From positions 1 through 64,000 of the forward strand of contig JAFEDH010000004.1 of NCBI GenBank assembly GCA_018241695.1: a stretch of 64,000 bases of DNA, given 5' to 3'. The translations under genes were made by a program, and so were the position numbers. The DNA comes from Pseudomonadota bacterium (GTDB lineage Bacteria; Pseudomonadota; Gammaproteobacteria; Burkholderiales; Rhodocyclaceae). Below are positions 1-8,807 of the stretch, in pieces. Under the pieces are notes generated by a model. That model saw only the letters and a list, made by a program, of their open reading frames with translations, had not been told where the DNA came from and ran no database searches. Within the stretch, counting starts at the first letter, position 1. Every line of letters begins with the position of its first letter.

Positions 1-212
1 CGCCCCGGCCACTGCCCCCGCCCTGACCACCATCATCCAGCCCGTTGCCACCACGGCCACGGCCGGAACCGGCGCCCATGCCATCGCCCTCATCACCACC
101 GTTGCCCTGGCCACGGCCCGATCCGGCAGATGCTTCACCTCCGCCGCCATCACCCACGCCCCGGCCACTGCCCCCGCCCTGACCACTCTCATCCAGCCCG
201 TTGCCACCACGG
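1..212 (-). repeat. Direct DNA repeat in the Gly-rich tail of tpsA
   Basis: Bases 1-56 and 157-212 match at all but about two positions, a repeat with a 156-bp (52-codon) period that keeps the reading frame. On the coding strand both copies encode a GRGGNGLD...GQGGGSGRG type of peptide. The left copy touches the window edge, so more units may lie outside. Confidence 0.8.
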
Positions 213-3200
213 CCGGAACCCGAGCCGCCATCGCTTCCGCTGCCATCGCCCAATCCGCTGCCAGCACCTCCTCCGGAGCCGCCTGTACCGTCACCACCGG
301 CTCCCTGGGCGCTTGAGCCACGGCCGGAACCCGCACCACTACCATCCCCCATCCCGTTGCCGGAGCCTCCACCAGAGCCTCCTGCGCCACCCCCCGCACC
401 GCCCGAACCGACACCTACGCCGGAACCCGCTCCGCCGTCACCGCTGCCACCATCCCCCAGGCCGCCACCCATGCCACTGCCGGAACCTCCCGCACCATCG
501 CCACCAGTACCGGCACCGGACCCCTGGCCCGACTGGCCGCCACTACCACCATTACCTCCATTACCGCCGCTGCCACCGTTGCCCCCTCCGCTACCGGTGC
601 CGGAGCCACTGCCGCCGAGGCCATCGCCAGCGCCTCCCAGGCTGGCGTTGCCGCCCCCGGAGCCGCCATTGCCCAAGCCACTCAGGTCGCCACCGTTGCC
701 ACCGGAATTGCTCGAAGAGGAGCCCGGGCCGCCGCCTCCCGGGCCGCCGGAGCCGGTGCCCGAATTACCCGGTGTACCCGCCAGCGGCCCTGTTCCCCAG
801 GGATCACCATTCGTGGAACCCGGACCACCGGGACCGCCGGTGAACCCGGGGCCGCTGGGGCCGCCATCGCCCATGCCGTCATTGGGATTGGGCAGTCCAC
901 CGGAAGGAGGGGGCGGGGGAGTATTCGCGCCCGGACCACCCGAGGTGGGATTGTTGCTGCCCACATTGATCACGTTGTTGATCGTGGTCGTAGGGGTTCC
1001 GCTACCGGGCGGCCCGGCGGGCGGAGGCGGAGGCGGGGGCGGGGGTGTTGTGCAGCCGCCCCCGGTGCAGGAGGTGCTGGTGCCCGTGGGGGGAGGCACC
1101 GGATCCATGATCGGTGTCCCCGGGCCGGTGGGGGTGGAGCTGTTGGTGCCCTGGCAGACGCTCAGGCTGGCGCAGCCGCCCCAGAGGCCGCCGGTGGTAC
1201 CGTTGTCGTTATTGCCATTCGCGGAATGGACCGCGGCCACCTTGGGCAGGTTGCCAGAATTCCAGGCCGCAAGAGTGTAGCTGTTGCGGTCGAACACATG
1301 CGATCCGTCGCCGCCATACACCCATACCGGGGACGAGAGCGTGAGTGTGCGATGGCCAAGATCGAACTGGCCGCCGAAGGCCAGCAGGATGTCCGCCGAG
1401 TTGGCGAAGATGAGCGGCGAATCGGTGCTGCCGCTGACAATGATGTTCGAATAGTCAGGAAATTTTTGCAGCAATGCGGCGGGAAAGGAAACATTGACCG
1501 GAAAACCGCGATTCCCCAGCGCACCGACCCAGATCGCGGCGGGATTGCTGTAGCTGCGCAGATTGATGGCGGTATCCGACTGCGGACCCTTCTGGGTGAC
1601 GACGCTGTAACTTCCCGCCGCGGAGGGGAGCGAAAGCGTGTCGGAGAAGATCTGCAGGCGGTTGCCGGTGACATTGAAACCATAGGCGGTCACAAAGGGC
1701 GCCACCAGACGCAGGTTGAACACATCGCCGATGGGATGGGCGACGATCCTGCCGGTGGTTTCGGCCGACAGGCTCCGGTAGCCCATGCGCATGCCTCCGT
1801 CACCATTGCCGGCGATGTGGATGTCACCGGTGACGTACTGCGATTTCACCTCGGCCGGCACGTTGGCATCATTGTTCATCACGGCGGGGGTGGACCCGAC
1901 GTAGAAGGTGGCGGTCTGGTTGAACTGCTGGAATAGATTGCGGGCGTAGTCGGTCTGCGGCACGAAGCCGTCGAAATCCGCAGCATCATGAATGCCGATG
2001 CGGTTGGACAGAGTCAATGGCTGGAGCAGTACGCGCGCACCATCCTTCATCTCCATGGGGCCGAACATGTCCACCTGATCGGCGCGAAGCTCGAGGTAGT
2101 CGCCATTCGACTTGCCACCCAGCAGCAGCATGGAGCCGCCGGTGGACAGATAGAAATTGCCCACCGGAGTCGGCGAACCGCCGCCCTGCGCGGTACCGAT
2201 GCCCAGCACGGTCAGCCGCTGCGTCCAGTCGGTGTTGTCCACCAGCATGGACATACCGCCGGCGGCGGTCAGCGCCGAAACATAGGTCTTGAGCTTGAAG
2301 GTGCCCTTGCCCTGAGAAGAACCCATGACCAGGGTGCTGCCGAGTACCCGGGCGGTGCCGCTGGTGGAAACCAGGGCATCCTTGTGATTGTCGCTGGCAC
2401 TGGTGGCCAGGTAGACGGAGGATGAACCTTTCAGGTCGGCGCTGACATCCCGGTTAAGGGTCAGGGACTGGTTGCTGCCGGAATTGGGATCATCCGATGC
2501 CGAAAGCAGAATGTTGTGCTGGTTGTACTGGGCATCGCCACCGGCAACACTGCCGGAGATCAGGGTGTCGGCCCGGGTGGTGACGCCGCTGATGTTGGCG
2601 ATGGCATTGCCGCCCCAGAAGAAGACGAGCTGACCGACCGACAGCGGCCCGGAATTGACGTAATTGAAGCTGCCATTCACGTTGGCCGCCACCGTGCCGA
2701 CCTGATTCTGTCCGACCGCCAAATCGAACTGGCCTTCGCCGGAAAGCAGCAGGCCACCAGCGAGGATCTTGGTATGCCCCGGGTTGGCGGTGTTGGTCGG
2801 ATCGGGATACTGATAAACCCCGGAGGCGGAGTTCAGATACACCAGGCCACCGTTGGCATTGATGCCTTCATCCAGCATCAGGCCGGCACGGTATTTGTTC
2901 GTCGCGTAGACGTAGTCGGAATAGGGCCGTACCGGATCGTAGGCCGGCAGTCCCGCGCCTGCGGAAAACTGGCCGGTGGTGAGGTAGATGTTGCCAAAGG
3001 CCGTCAGCCCCGCCACTCCCCACACCGAGCCGATGGTCAGTTCGTTGGGCGCGGTATAACCGAAGCTCTGGGTGATGTAACCGGAGAGCGTCTTGACGCC
3101 ATAGACCAGCGGTATCTTCAGTCCGCCGGCCTTGAATGCGAGGGCGCCGGCGGTAAGCGAAACCGTGGAAGCATCAACGTTGTAGTACGAATTGCCATCG

Positions 3201-5521
3201 TTGGCGAACAAGGCCAGCGCACCAGTACCGAGATTGATGTTGTTCGCAACCGTAAGATTGCCGCGTGCCTCCACCTTGGCATCGGTATTGGCCGTGGTGA
3301 TTCCGCTCACACCGTTGACCGTGTCGATGGTGAGGGATTTATTGTTGAGAAAATCGAAAGACTGGCCGCTCGCGCCACCGCCAGGGCCGGTGGCCAGTAC
3401 CGCCAGTGTATTGACACTGTTGGCGGTTCCGGAAAGACCGGCGTAGTTCGTGGTCTGCACCAGCAGCTGGCCGGCATTGATCGGTGCATTCCAGTATTGC
3501 AGGATACGGTTCGAGGTCAGATAAACCTGATTCGCGCTGAGTGTGCCGTTACTGTTGCCATTGCCCATCCAGAGGGTGCCCGCACCGTTGGCGAGGGTGA
3601 AGTTGTGGCCGTTGGTATTGATGCCGGTGGTGCCGCCAACGGTCTGGATATACAGATTCGCCGCACTGTTGGCGAGGGTGAGGTCCCCCTGGGTGCTGGC
3701 CGCGATGGCACCGATGAGGTTGTTGGCGTTGGACAACGTCACGGCTCCGGCGCTGCTGTTGAGTTCGAGGCTGCCGGTCTGCAGGGGACCGGTCTGGCTC
3801 AGGGCGCCACCGGTGTTCAGCTTGAACGCGCCGCCCTGGGTGTTCACACCCGCGCTGCTCCCTGCCGTGCCAAGAATCAGTGCGCCACTGGTGGTGAGGG
3901 TCACCGATCCGCTGACGTTCGCCGCCAGGGTGCCCACGCTGTTGCCGCCATTGCCCAGTGCAAACACGCCGCTGCCCAGCAGCTCCAGGCTGCCTACGGA
4001 AAATGCCGCGCTCTGCGTCGCACCACTGCCGGCGCTCAGGGAGAAGGTGCCCGTATGCGCGGTGATGGCAGCATTCAGGGCAATCGCCCCATTGGCGATC
4101 AGGGACAGCTGGGAGCCGGTGGCCCAGGTGACGGCATTCTGCACCGTGATATTGCCCGCATCCGCTCCGCTGCTGGTGGCGGTATTCACCGTGACATTGC
4201 TGGCGGCGAGCGCCGTCTGCAGCGTCGCCACACTCAGGTTGGAGGTGCCGCCGTCGTCGGTGGCATCGGTGAAGGGAGTCGCGGCGGTGATGTCGCTGTC
4301 GGCGGCGCTGGAAATGGTGATGTTGGCCGGGTCGAGCAGCAGGGTGCCCGTATGGCCCTGCGTGGCCCGGGTATCGACCGTACCGGTATAGCGCAGGTGT
4401 TTGCCGGAGACCTCGACGAAGCCGCCATCGCCACCCGCAGTACCACCGCGCGCGCTGATGACGCCGGCGAAACGTGTCTCCCCCTCGCTCCAGACCGCCA
4501 CCCGCCCGCCGTCACCGATGGCACCGCCATCGGCATCGATCACCGCCCCGGCGGCCACGGAGACCGTTGCCGCGCGCGGCAGCGCGCCACCATGGAAATC
4601 GCCGCCGATACGCACATCGCCGCCGCCCCCTGCGCCGCTGACATCGATGCGGCTGGCCGCGTCAATCCGGATATCGCCGCCATCGGCCAGCAGGTACACC
4701 GTGCCGCCCTGTTCCGCCACGCCACGGGCCTGGATCGCGCCGCTGTTGTTCACGGCGCTGCTGGCGAGACTGCGGGCGGTGGCCGCCGTCATCACCACGC
4801 GCCCGCCATCGGCCATGAGCTGGCCGCTGTTGGCGACCCCCGCCAGCTCGGCGACGGTGCGTTCATTGACCGCGTAGCCGATCAGGCGGTCGCCCGCCAC
4901 ATCGAGCGTCATCTGCTGTCCGGCGGCCAGCAGCACGGAGCCCAGGCGGGCTTCGATCACACCGCGATTGGCCGCATAGTCGCCCGCCAGCACCACATAG
5001 CCCTGGTCACGCGCCCTGAGGGCACCGTCATTCACTACTTCGGCCCGGCCCGTACCTGTCTCGACACGGGAGAATCGGTACCGCCCCGTCATGAAATCAT
5101 CGTCACGCAGGGAAAGCGTGCTGGCCACCAGCCCCCCCACGTCCAGGCGCGCCCCGGCACCGAAATAAATGCCCTGCGGATTGACGAGAAACACCTGGCC
5201 GTTGGCGGTCAGATTGCCGAGAATCCGCGAAGGATCGCTTCCCGTGACGCGATTGAGGATGACCGATGTGGCTCCGGGCTGGACGAAGCGCACGGCATTG
5301 CCGGCGCCGATGGAAAAATCCTGCCAGTGGATGATAGCCCGGTCCGACCCCTGGGTGATGACCTGCTGCCCGGGTCCGGCGCTGGCGATGGTGGCGGCGC
5401 CCGCCACCACCTGGCCGCCGCTGGGCAACTGCGCCACTGCCCGGCCCGCCAGCAGCGCGCAGACCAGCAGTGCCAGTGGCCGTGGCCGTGGCTTCAGTAG
5501 CTGAAACTCACGCTTGCCCAT
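1..5521 (-). CDS. Two-partner secretion exoprotein (TpsA, filamentous haemagglutinin type), 3' end outside window
   Basis: The minus-strand frame from the ATG at 5521 stays open for about 1840 codons and leaves the window without a stop, so the gene is partial. Residues 1-33 look like a secretion signal (basic start, hydrophobic LALLVCALLAG, then AVAQ). Next comes a TPS secretion domain with the family hallmarks VILNRVTG, NGQVFLVNPQGIYFG and GYVVLAGDYAANRG. A long, Asn/Gly/Thr/Ser-rich, probably beta-helical body follows to about residue 1480. It is followed by a run of nine prolines (near 1022-1048) and then a tail of over 300 residues almost entirely Gly/Ser/Asn/Asp. Such proteins are exported through a TpsB pore and act as adhesins, toxins or matrix proteins; no toxin or peptidase motif is visible in the part present. 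The start lies inside the end of the tpsB gene (28-bp overlap), so the two are probably co-transcribed. Confidence 0.9.
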   Translation of the reverse strand, partial: MGKREFQLLKPRPRPLALLVCALLAGRAVAQLPSGGQVVAGAATIASAGPGQQVITQGSDRAIIHWQDFSIGAGNAVRFVQPGATSVILNRVTGSDPSRILGNLTANGQVFLVNPQGIYFGAGARLDVGGLVASTLSLRDDDFMTGRYRFSRVETGTGRAEVVNDGALRARDQGYVVLAGDYAANRGVIEARLGSVLLAAGQQMTLDVAGDRLIGYAVNERTVAELAGVANSGQLMADGGRVVMTAATARSLASSAVNNSGAIQARGVAEQGGTVYLLADGGDIRIDAASRIDVSGAGGGGDVRIGGDFHGGALPRAATVSVAAGAVIDADGGAIGDGGRVAVWSEGETRFAGVISARGGTAGGDGGFVEVSGKHLRYTGTVDTRATQGHTGTLLLDPANITISSAADSDITAATPFTDATDDGGTSNLSVATLQTALAASNVTVNTATSSGADAGNITVQNAVTWATGSQLSLIANGAIALNAAITAHTGTFSLSAGSGATQSAAFSVGSLELLGSGVFALGNGGNSVGTLAANVSGSVTLTTSGALILGTAGSSAGVNTQGGAFKLNTGGALSQTGPLQTGSLELNSSAGAVTLSNANNLIGAIAASTQGDLTLANSAANLYIQTVGGTTGINTNGHNFTLANGAGTLWMGNGNSNGTLSANQVYLTSNRILQYWNAPINAGQLLVQTTNYAGLSGTANSVNTLAVLATGPGGGASGQSFDFLNNKSLTIDTVNGVSGITTANTDAKVEARGNLTVANNINLGTGALALFANDGNSYYNVDASTVSLTAGALAFKAGGLKIPLVYGVKTLSGYITQSFGYTAPNELTIGSVWGVAGLTAFGNIYLTTGQFSAGAGLPAYDPVRPYSDYVYATNKYRAGLMLDEGINANGGLVYLNSASGVYQYPDPTNTANPGHTKILAGGLLLSGEGQFDLAVGQNQVGTVAANVNGSFNYVNSGPLSVGQLVFFWGGNAIANISGVTTRADTLISGSVAGGDAQYNQHNILLSASDDPNSGSNQSLTLNRDVSADLKGSSSVYLATSASDNHKDALVSTSGTARVLGSTLVMGSSQGKGTFKLKTYVSALTAAGGMSMLVDNTDWTQRLTVLGIGTAQGGGSPTPVGNFYLSTGGSMLLLGGKSNGDYLELRADQVDMFGPMEMKDGARVLLQPLTLSNRIGIHDAADFDGFVPQTDYARNLFQQFNQTATFYVGSTPAVMNNDANVPAEVKSQYVTGDIHIAGNGDGGMRMGYRSLSAETTGRIVAHPIGDVFNLRLVAPFVTAYGFNVTGNRLQIFSDTLSLPSAAGSYSVVTQKGPQSDTAINLRSYSNPAAIWVGALGNRGFPVNVSFPAALLQKFPDYSNIIVSGSTDSPLIFANSADILLAFGGQFDLGHRTLTLSSPVWVYGGDGSHVFDRNSYTLAAWNSGNLPKVAAVHSANGNNDNGTTGGLWGGCASLSVCQGTNSSTPTGPGTPIMDPVPPPTGTSTSCTGGGCTTPPPPPPPPPAGPPGSGTPTTTINNVINVGSNNPTSGGPGANTPPPPPSGGLPNPNDGMGDGGPSGPGFTGGPGGPGSTNGDPWGTGPLAGTPGNSGTGSGGPGGGGPGSSSSNSGGNGGDLSGLGNGGSGGGNASLGGAGDGLGGSGSGTGSGGGNGGSGGNGGNGGSGGQSGQGSGAGTGGDGAGGSGSGMGGGLGDGGSGDGGAGSGVGVGSGGAGGGAGGSGGGSGNGMGDGSGAGSGRGSSAQGAGGDGTGGSGGGAGSGLGDGSGSDGGSGSGRGGNGLDESGQGGGSGRGVGDGGGGEASAGSGRGQGNGGDEGDGMGAGSGRGRGGNGLDDGGQGGGSGRG

Positions 5522-7164
5522 ACACGCCCCCTGTTGCCGTCGGCAGCATGATAGTTGCCTCCTGCCGGCGTCGCCACCTCGACCTTGACGATGGTCTGGC
5601 GCGCCGGATACAGCGTCAGGCCGACCCCGACCCCGGCCAGGCTTTCCCAGCCGTCACGCAATCCCGGCGCCTTGTAGATCACGCGCCCCACGTCGCCGAA
5701 AAAGCTGATGCTGGCGGGCATCGCGGCCAGCATCAGGGAGCGCCGGATCTCCAGCGTACCCTGTGCGCCGGCATCGCCCCGCAGCTCCGAGGCGCGGTAG
5801 GCGCGCACACTGCCGGGACCGCCCAGGGAAAATTTTTCGCTGTCGGGCAGCTGCTCCTTGCTCAGTACCAGATTGCCGCGCAGATAAATGTCCCAGAACC
5901 GGTCGACCGGCTGGAGATGATTGGCATCCACCTCGATCCGCGCCAGCTCGGCATTCTGTGCGAACGAATGGTTGTGGCTGCGAAAATTGGTTGCCAGGGT
6001 GGCCGAGGCATTGGTGACCGAGGCATCCTCGCCCACAAGGTTGTAGAGCACGCCGGCGGTGACCAGTGGCAGATACACACTGGAGGTTTCCACACCGAAG
6101 GCACGCTGTATCTGCCGGCTGCTCTTGTAGCTCAAGGTGTAGCTCAGATTCTCGCCCCGGGTGCGCCGCGCCGCATATTGCAGCCCGAATTCATTGCTGC
6201 GGACACGGCCATCCAGCCCCAGGGCGGCAAAGATCCCCGCCACATCGTAATGCACCTCGGAATGCGCCACGGTGAAGCGCAGCCCGTCGTCGGAAAGCGG
6301 CAGGCTGTAGCCGATGCGGCCGAACTGCATCAGCCGCCGGTCGGTCACCAGAAAATGCAGGTCGATCTGGTCGCCGATGCCCAGCGGGTTGTTCAGGTTG
6401 CCACCCAGATCGACGCGGGTACGCCCGGTTTCCTTGCGCCCCGCATTGTCGATGCTGATGCTGGCGCCGAAACGCTGCTCCTCGGCCTTGACCAGCACGT
6501 CGGCGGCACCAAACTCGCTGCCAGGCGAAAGGGTGCTGCGCACCTTGAGTCCGGGCAGATCATTGAGCAGCAGCAGGCTGCGCTCCAGCATTTCGGTCGT
6601 CGCAAGCACCCCCGGCACCAGCGAGGGGGTGTGGCGACGCAGAAAATCCTCGCTGTAGCTGCTGTTGCCGGAGAACAGCACACGGCCGATCCGGCCTTCC
6701 ACCACCGCCAGGGTGACCACACCATCTTCCACTTTCTGGGGCGGCACCACCGCGCGGGCCAGGGTATAGCCACGGTCGTGATAGAACTCGGTGACGGCAT
6801 CGGCCGCGACATTGAGGTCGTAGAGATTGAGCTCCAGATCCCGGAAGCGGTCCACCACTTCCTTCAGTCGCGCCGCGGGGAAAACCGTATTGCCGGCAAA
6901 ACGGAAGGCATGGATCTGAAAGCGGTGGCCATTGCGGTCGTGCAGTACCGGGCCGGGCTGGTCGGGAATGAGTATCTGGGCCGGCGTCACCAGCGGTGTA
7001 GCCAGGGATGGCAGGGACTGCGAGACGCTGCCCGGCGTCGGCGGCAGATCGGCAGCCGTTGCCAGGACTGGCGCCAGCATGCAGACCATGGCCCAGCACC
7101 CCGGGAGACGGAGCAGAAGCCTCACGGCCTGGCGAGGTACGCGGGCGGTTGGCGGGGCTCGCAT
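5494..7164 (-). CDS. Two-partner secretion outer-membrane transporter (TpsB, FhaC/ShlB family)
   Basis: A protein of 556 aa, the usual size for a TpsB of the Omp85 superfamily. It begins with a signal peptide (ending near ATAADLP, residue 40). Two POTRA-like segments follow: one with FRFAGNTVFPAARL, DRGYTLARAVVPPQ and VVEGRIG, and a second around GNSSYSEDFL to the DLPGL and GSEFGAADVLV segments. A C-terminal 16-strand-type barrel ends in an aromatic residue (SVSFSY), as expected for outer-membrane insertion. The conserved loop-6 motif, normally VRGY, reads VRAYR here. It should bind the TPS domain of the downstream exoprotein in the periplasm and translocate it. It is transcribed first, with the exoprotein gene overlapping its end. 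The start at 7164 precedes a plausible signal sequence. Family assignment is firm; the cargo is inferred from adjacency. Confidence 0.93.
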   Translation of the reverse strand: MRAPPTARVPRQAVRLLLRLPGCWAMVCMLAPVLATAADLPPTPGSVSQSLPSLATPLVTPAQILIPDQPGPVLHDRNGHRFQIHAFRFAGNTVFPAARLKEVVDRFRDLELNLYDLNVAADAVTEFYHDRGYTLARAVVPPQKVEDGVVTLAVVEGRIGRVLFSGNSSYSEDFLRRHTPSLVPGVLATTEMLERSLLLLNDLPGLKVRSTLSPGSEFGAADVLVKAEEQRFGASISIDNAGRKETGRTRVDLGGNLNNPLGIGDQIDLHFLVTDRRLMQFGRIGYSLPLSDDGLRFTVAHSEVHYDVAGIFAALGLDGRVRSNEFGLQYAARRTRGENLSYTLSYKSSRQIQRAFGVETSSVYLPLVTAGVLYNLVGEDASVTNASATLATNFRSHNHSFAQNAELARIEVDANHLQPVDRFWDIYLRGNLVLSKEQLPDSEKFSLGGPGSVRAYRASELRGDAGAQGTLEIRRSLMLAAMPASISFFGDVGRVIYKAPGLRDGWESLAGVGVGLTLYPARQTIVKVEVATPAGGNYHAADGNRGRVWASVSFSY

Positions 7165-7249
7165 CTCATGGGATGATTCCGTTCATAATCCGGTCGCAGG
7201 GGTGGTTGGGCTGTATTATGCATTCTGATTGGCTTGAGGGGCATGTCCG

Positions 7250-7708
7250 GTGACTGAAGAATTGGCTGTCGAGTTCGAACGCCGGTTTCCTGATGTGGCG
7301 GCGGAACTGGGACCGGAAAACCTGGGACGCCTGCTGGCGGCCTGCAGCATGGTGCGGCTGCCGCCCGGACGCCGGCTGTTCCGCGACCGGATGCCGGTCG
7401 AAGCACTCTACCTTGTACTGGAGGGCGAAATGATCGCCTCCGTGGGTGAAGGGCGCCAGGCCCTGACGCTGGGCCGGATCAGGCCCGGCGACTGGCTCGG
7501 CGAAGTGGCGGTGCTCAGCGGCGAAATGCTGGCCAGTTCCACCGTCACGACCGATACGCATTGCCGCGCCCTCAAAATCCATTATCAGGACTTCGAGCGC
7601 CTGGTGCTCAATGACGAGGAGATCACTCACGTGCTGCTCGGACAACTGACCGATCTGCTGGCGAACCGCCTGCGCGAATCGATCGCCTCGGCGGCACAAC
7701 TGGGGTAG
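7250..7708 (+). CDS. Single-domain cyclic-nucleotide-binding protein (Crp/cNMP fold, no DNA-binding domain)
   Basis: A protein of 152 aa with a GTG start preceded by a GAGGGG ribosome site. The central segment has the cNMP-binding beta-roll pattern: LPPGRRLFRDRMPVEALYLVLEG, then GRIRPGDWLGEVAVLSGE, matching the G-E-x-A-L-x-x phosphate-binding cassette of the Crp family, although the Arg usually found in PRAA-type cassettes is not clear (SSTVTTDTHCRAL). No helix-turn-helix follows, so this is a sensor or adaptor module rather than a transcription factor. The next gene is a second protein of the same kind 2 bp downstream. The ligand and partner cannot be told from sequence. Confidence 0.8.
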   Translation: MTEELAVEFERRFPDVAAELGPENLGRLLAACSMVRLPPGRRLFRDRMPVEALYLVLEGEMIASVGEGRQALTLGRIRPGDWLGEVAVLSGEMLASSTVTTDTHCRALKIHYQDFERLVLNDEEITHVLLGQLTDLLANRLRESIASAAQLG

Positions 7709-7710
7709 GT

Positions 7711-8211
7711 ATGGACCTGAAAACCTTTCTCCACGGACTGCCCGCCTTCGAGCGCTTCCAGTCACGCCACGTGGACGCACTGGTCGAGCGGCTGCAGGTT
7801 CAGGAGATCGCCGCCGGCCAGACCCTGATCCATCAGGACCAGCCTGGACAGGCGCTCTATATCGTCCTCTCCGGCTCGATTTCCCTCACCCGCCGCGACC
7901 CCATTGCCGGTGAATTCGAAGAAGCCGGCGAAGCCCGTGACGGGGAAGTGATCGGCCTGCTTTCCCTGGTCGCAGACATGCCTGCACCGGAAACAGTGTT
8001 TGCCCACAGCAATGTCACGGTCGCAGCACTCCTGCCCGAGGATTATCACGCCCTCCATCTCGTCGCCCCGCCGATCGCCCAACAGCTGGAATACATGGTG
8101 GCGGTACAGCTGGCCCGGGAACTCCAGGCCAAGAACAAACAGCTGCGCCGGGGGCTGGCCCAGCGCAAGACTCCCTCCCTGATCGAGCGCCTGATGGGCG
8201 TATCGTCCTAG
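7711..8211 (+). CDS. Second single-domain cyclic-nucleotide-binding protein
   Basis: A protein of 166 aa starting 2 bp after the previous gene. It has a cNMP beta-roll: IAAGQTLIHQDQPGQALYIVLSGSISL, then GEVIGLLSLVADMPAPETVFAHSNVTVAALLP, where EVIGLLSL stands for the usual GE-x-AL. It ends in a basic, possibly helical tail (LARELQAKNKQLRRGLAQRK). No DNA-binding or enzymatic domain is present. The first halves of this protein and its neighbour align in pattern, suggesting an old duplication. Similar stand-alone cNMP domains occur beside motility and envelope genes in betaproteobacteria; the role here is unknown. Confidence 0.78.
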   Translation: MDLKTFLHGLPAFERFQSRHVDALVERLQVQEIAAGQTLIHQDQPGQALYIVLSGSISLTRRDPIAGEFEEAGEARDGEVIGLLSLVADMPAPETVFAHSNVTVAALLPEDYHALHLVAPPIAQQLEYMVAVQLARELQAKNKQLRRGLAQRKTPSLIERLMGVSS

Positions 8212-8240
8212 GATCATCCCGGACACTCCGCGCCGCGACC

Positions 8241-8798
8241 ATGTTTCCCGGATTCGAACAGCTCGCCGCCCAGTGTGCCCCCCAGGTCGCACCCTCCACC
8301 CTGGCCGCCATCGTGCGGGTGGAATCCGGCGGCAACCCCTGGGCGCTCAACGTCAATGGCCCGCAGCCGCTGCCCCGGCAGCCGTCGAGCCGTCTCGAAG
8401 CCGCCGCCTGGGCGCGCTGGCTGGTCCGGCATGGTTACTCGGTGGACATGGGGCTGGCCCAGGTCAACTCCCGTCATCTGGAGCGCCTCGGGCTCGATGC
8501 CGGCGATCTGTTCGATCCGTGCACCAATCTGCAGGCGGGCGGCCGGATCCTGCGCGAGAACTACGCCGGTGCGAGCCGCAAACTCGGCCCCGGACAGGAT
8601 GCGCTTCACGCCGCCCTCTCGGCCTACAACACCGGCAACTACCGGCGCGGCTTCGATAACGGGTATGTCTTCAAGGTGGTCGCGGCGGCGCAGGCGCCTG
8701 CCCCGTCCCCCCGACTGCTCCCCGCTCCGGGGCTACGTCCGCCACGGCCTGCGCCCGGGACACCGGGGCAGGCGCGGGTATTCTGGTTGCCCCGGTAG
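8241..8798 (+). CDS. Lytic transglycosylase (VirB1/SLT-like)
   Basis: A 185-aa protein with a goose-lysozyme/SLT fold. The catalytic Glu is in IVRVESGGNPWALN (E28). It is followed by SVDMGLAQVNSRHL (the GLxQVN motif), the DPCTNLQAGGRIL motif and ALSAYNTGNYRRG (the AxYNxG motif), all in the family's order. It cleaves the glycan strands of peptidoglycan. VirB1-like members usually serve type IV secretion, and IpgF-like ones type III, but no secretion genes are seen nearby. No clear signal peptide precedes the domain, so either export is unconventional or the true start differs. The C-terminus is Pro-rich. Confidence 0.85.
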   Translation: MFPGFEQLAAQCAPQVAPSTLAAIVRVESGGNPWALNVNGPQPLPRQPSSRLEAAAWARWLVRHGYSVDMGLAQVNSRHLERLGLDAGDLFDPCTNLQAGGRILRENYAGASRKLGPGQDALHAALSAYNTGNYRRGFDNGYVFKVVAAAQAPAPSPRLLPAPGLRPPRPAPGTPGQARVFWLPR

Positions 8799-8807
8799 CA
8801 GATTGCC

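Noticed and set aside
1..1000. CRISPR-like or satellite array in the repetitive left edge
   Set aside because: Repeats are in-frame, imperfect and coding; no regular spacers of equal length are present.
201..1280. A Pro-rich plus-strand frame of 359 codons
   Set aside because: It is the antisense image of the Gly-rich tail (GGC/GGT codons read as GCC/ACC/CCG on the other strand).
2516..5500. A 994-codon plus-strand open frame
   Set aside because: It is the antisense of the tpsA coding frame, which carries the TPS domain motifs. The plus-strand translation is rich in Ala/Gly/His/Arg without any domain and results from the absence of stops opposite a GC-rich gene.
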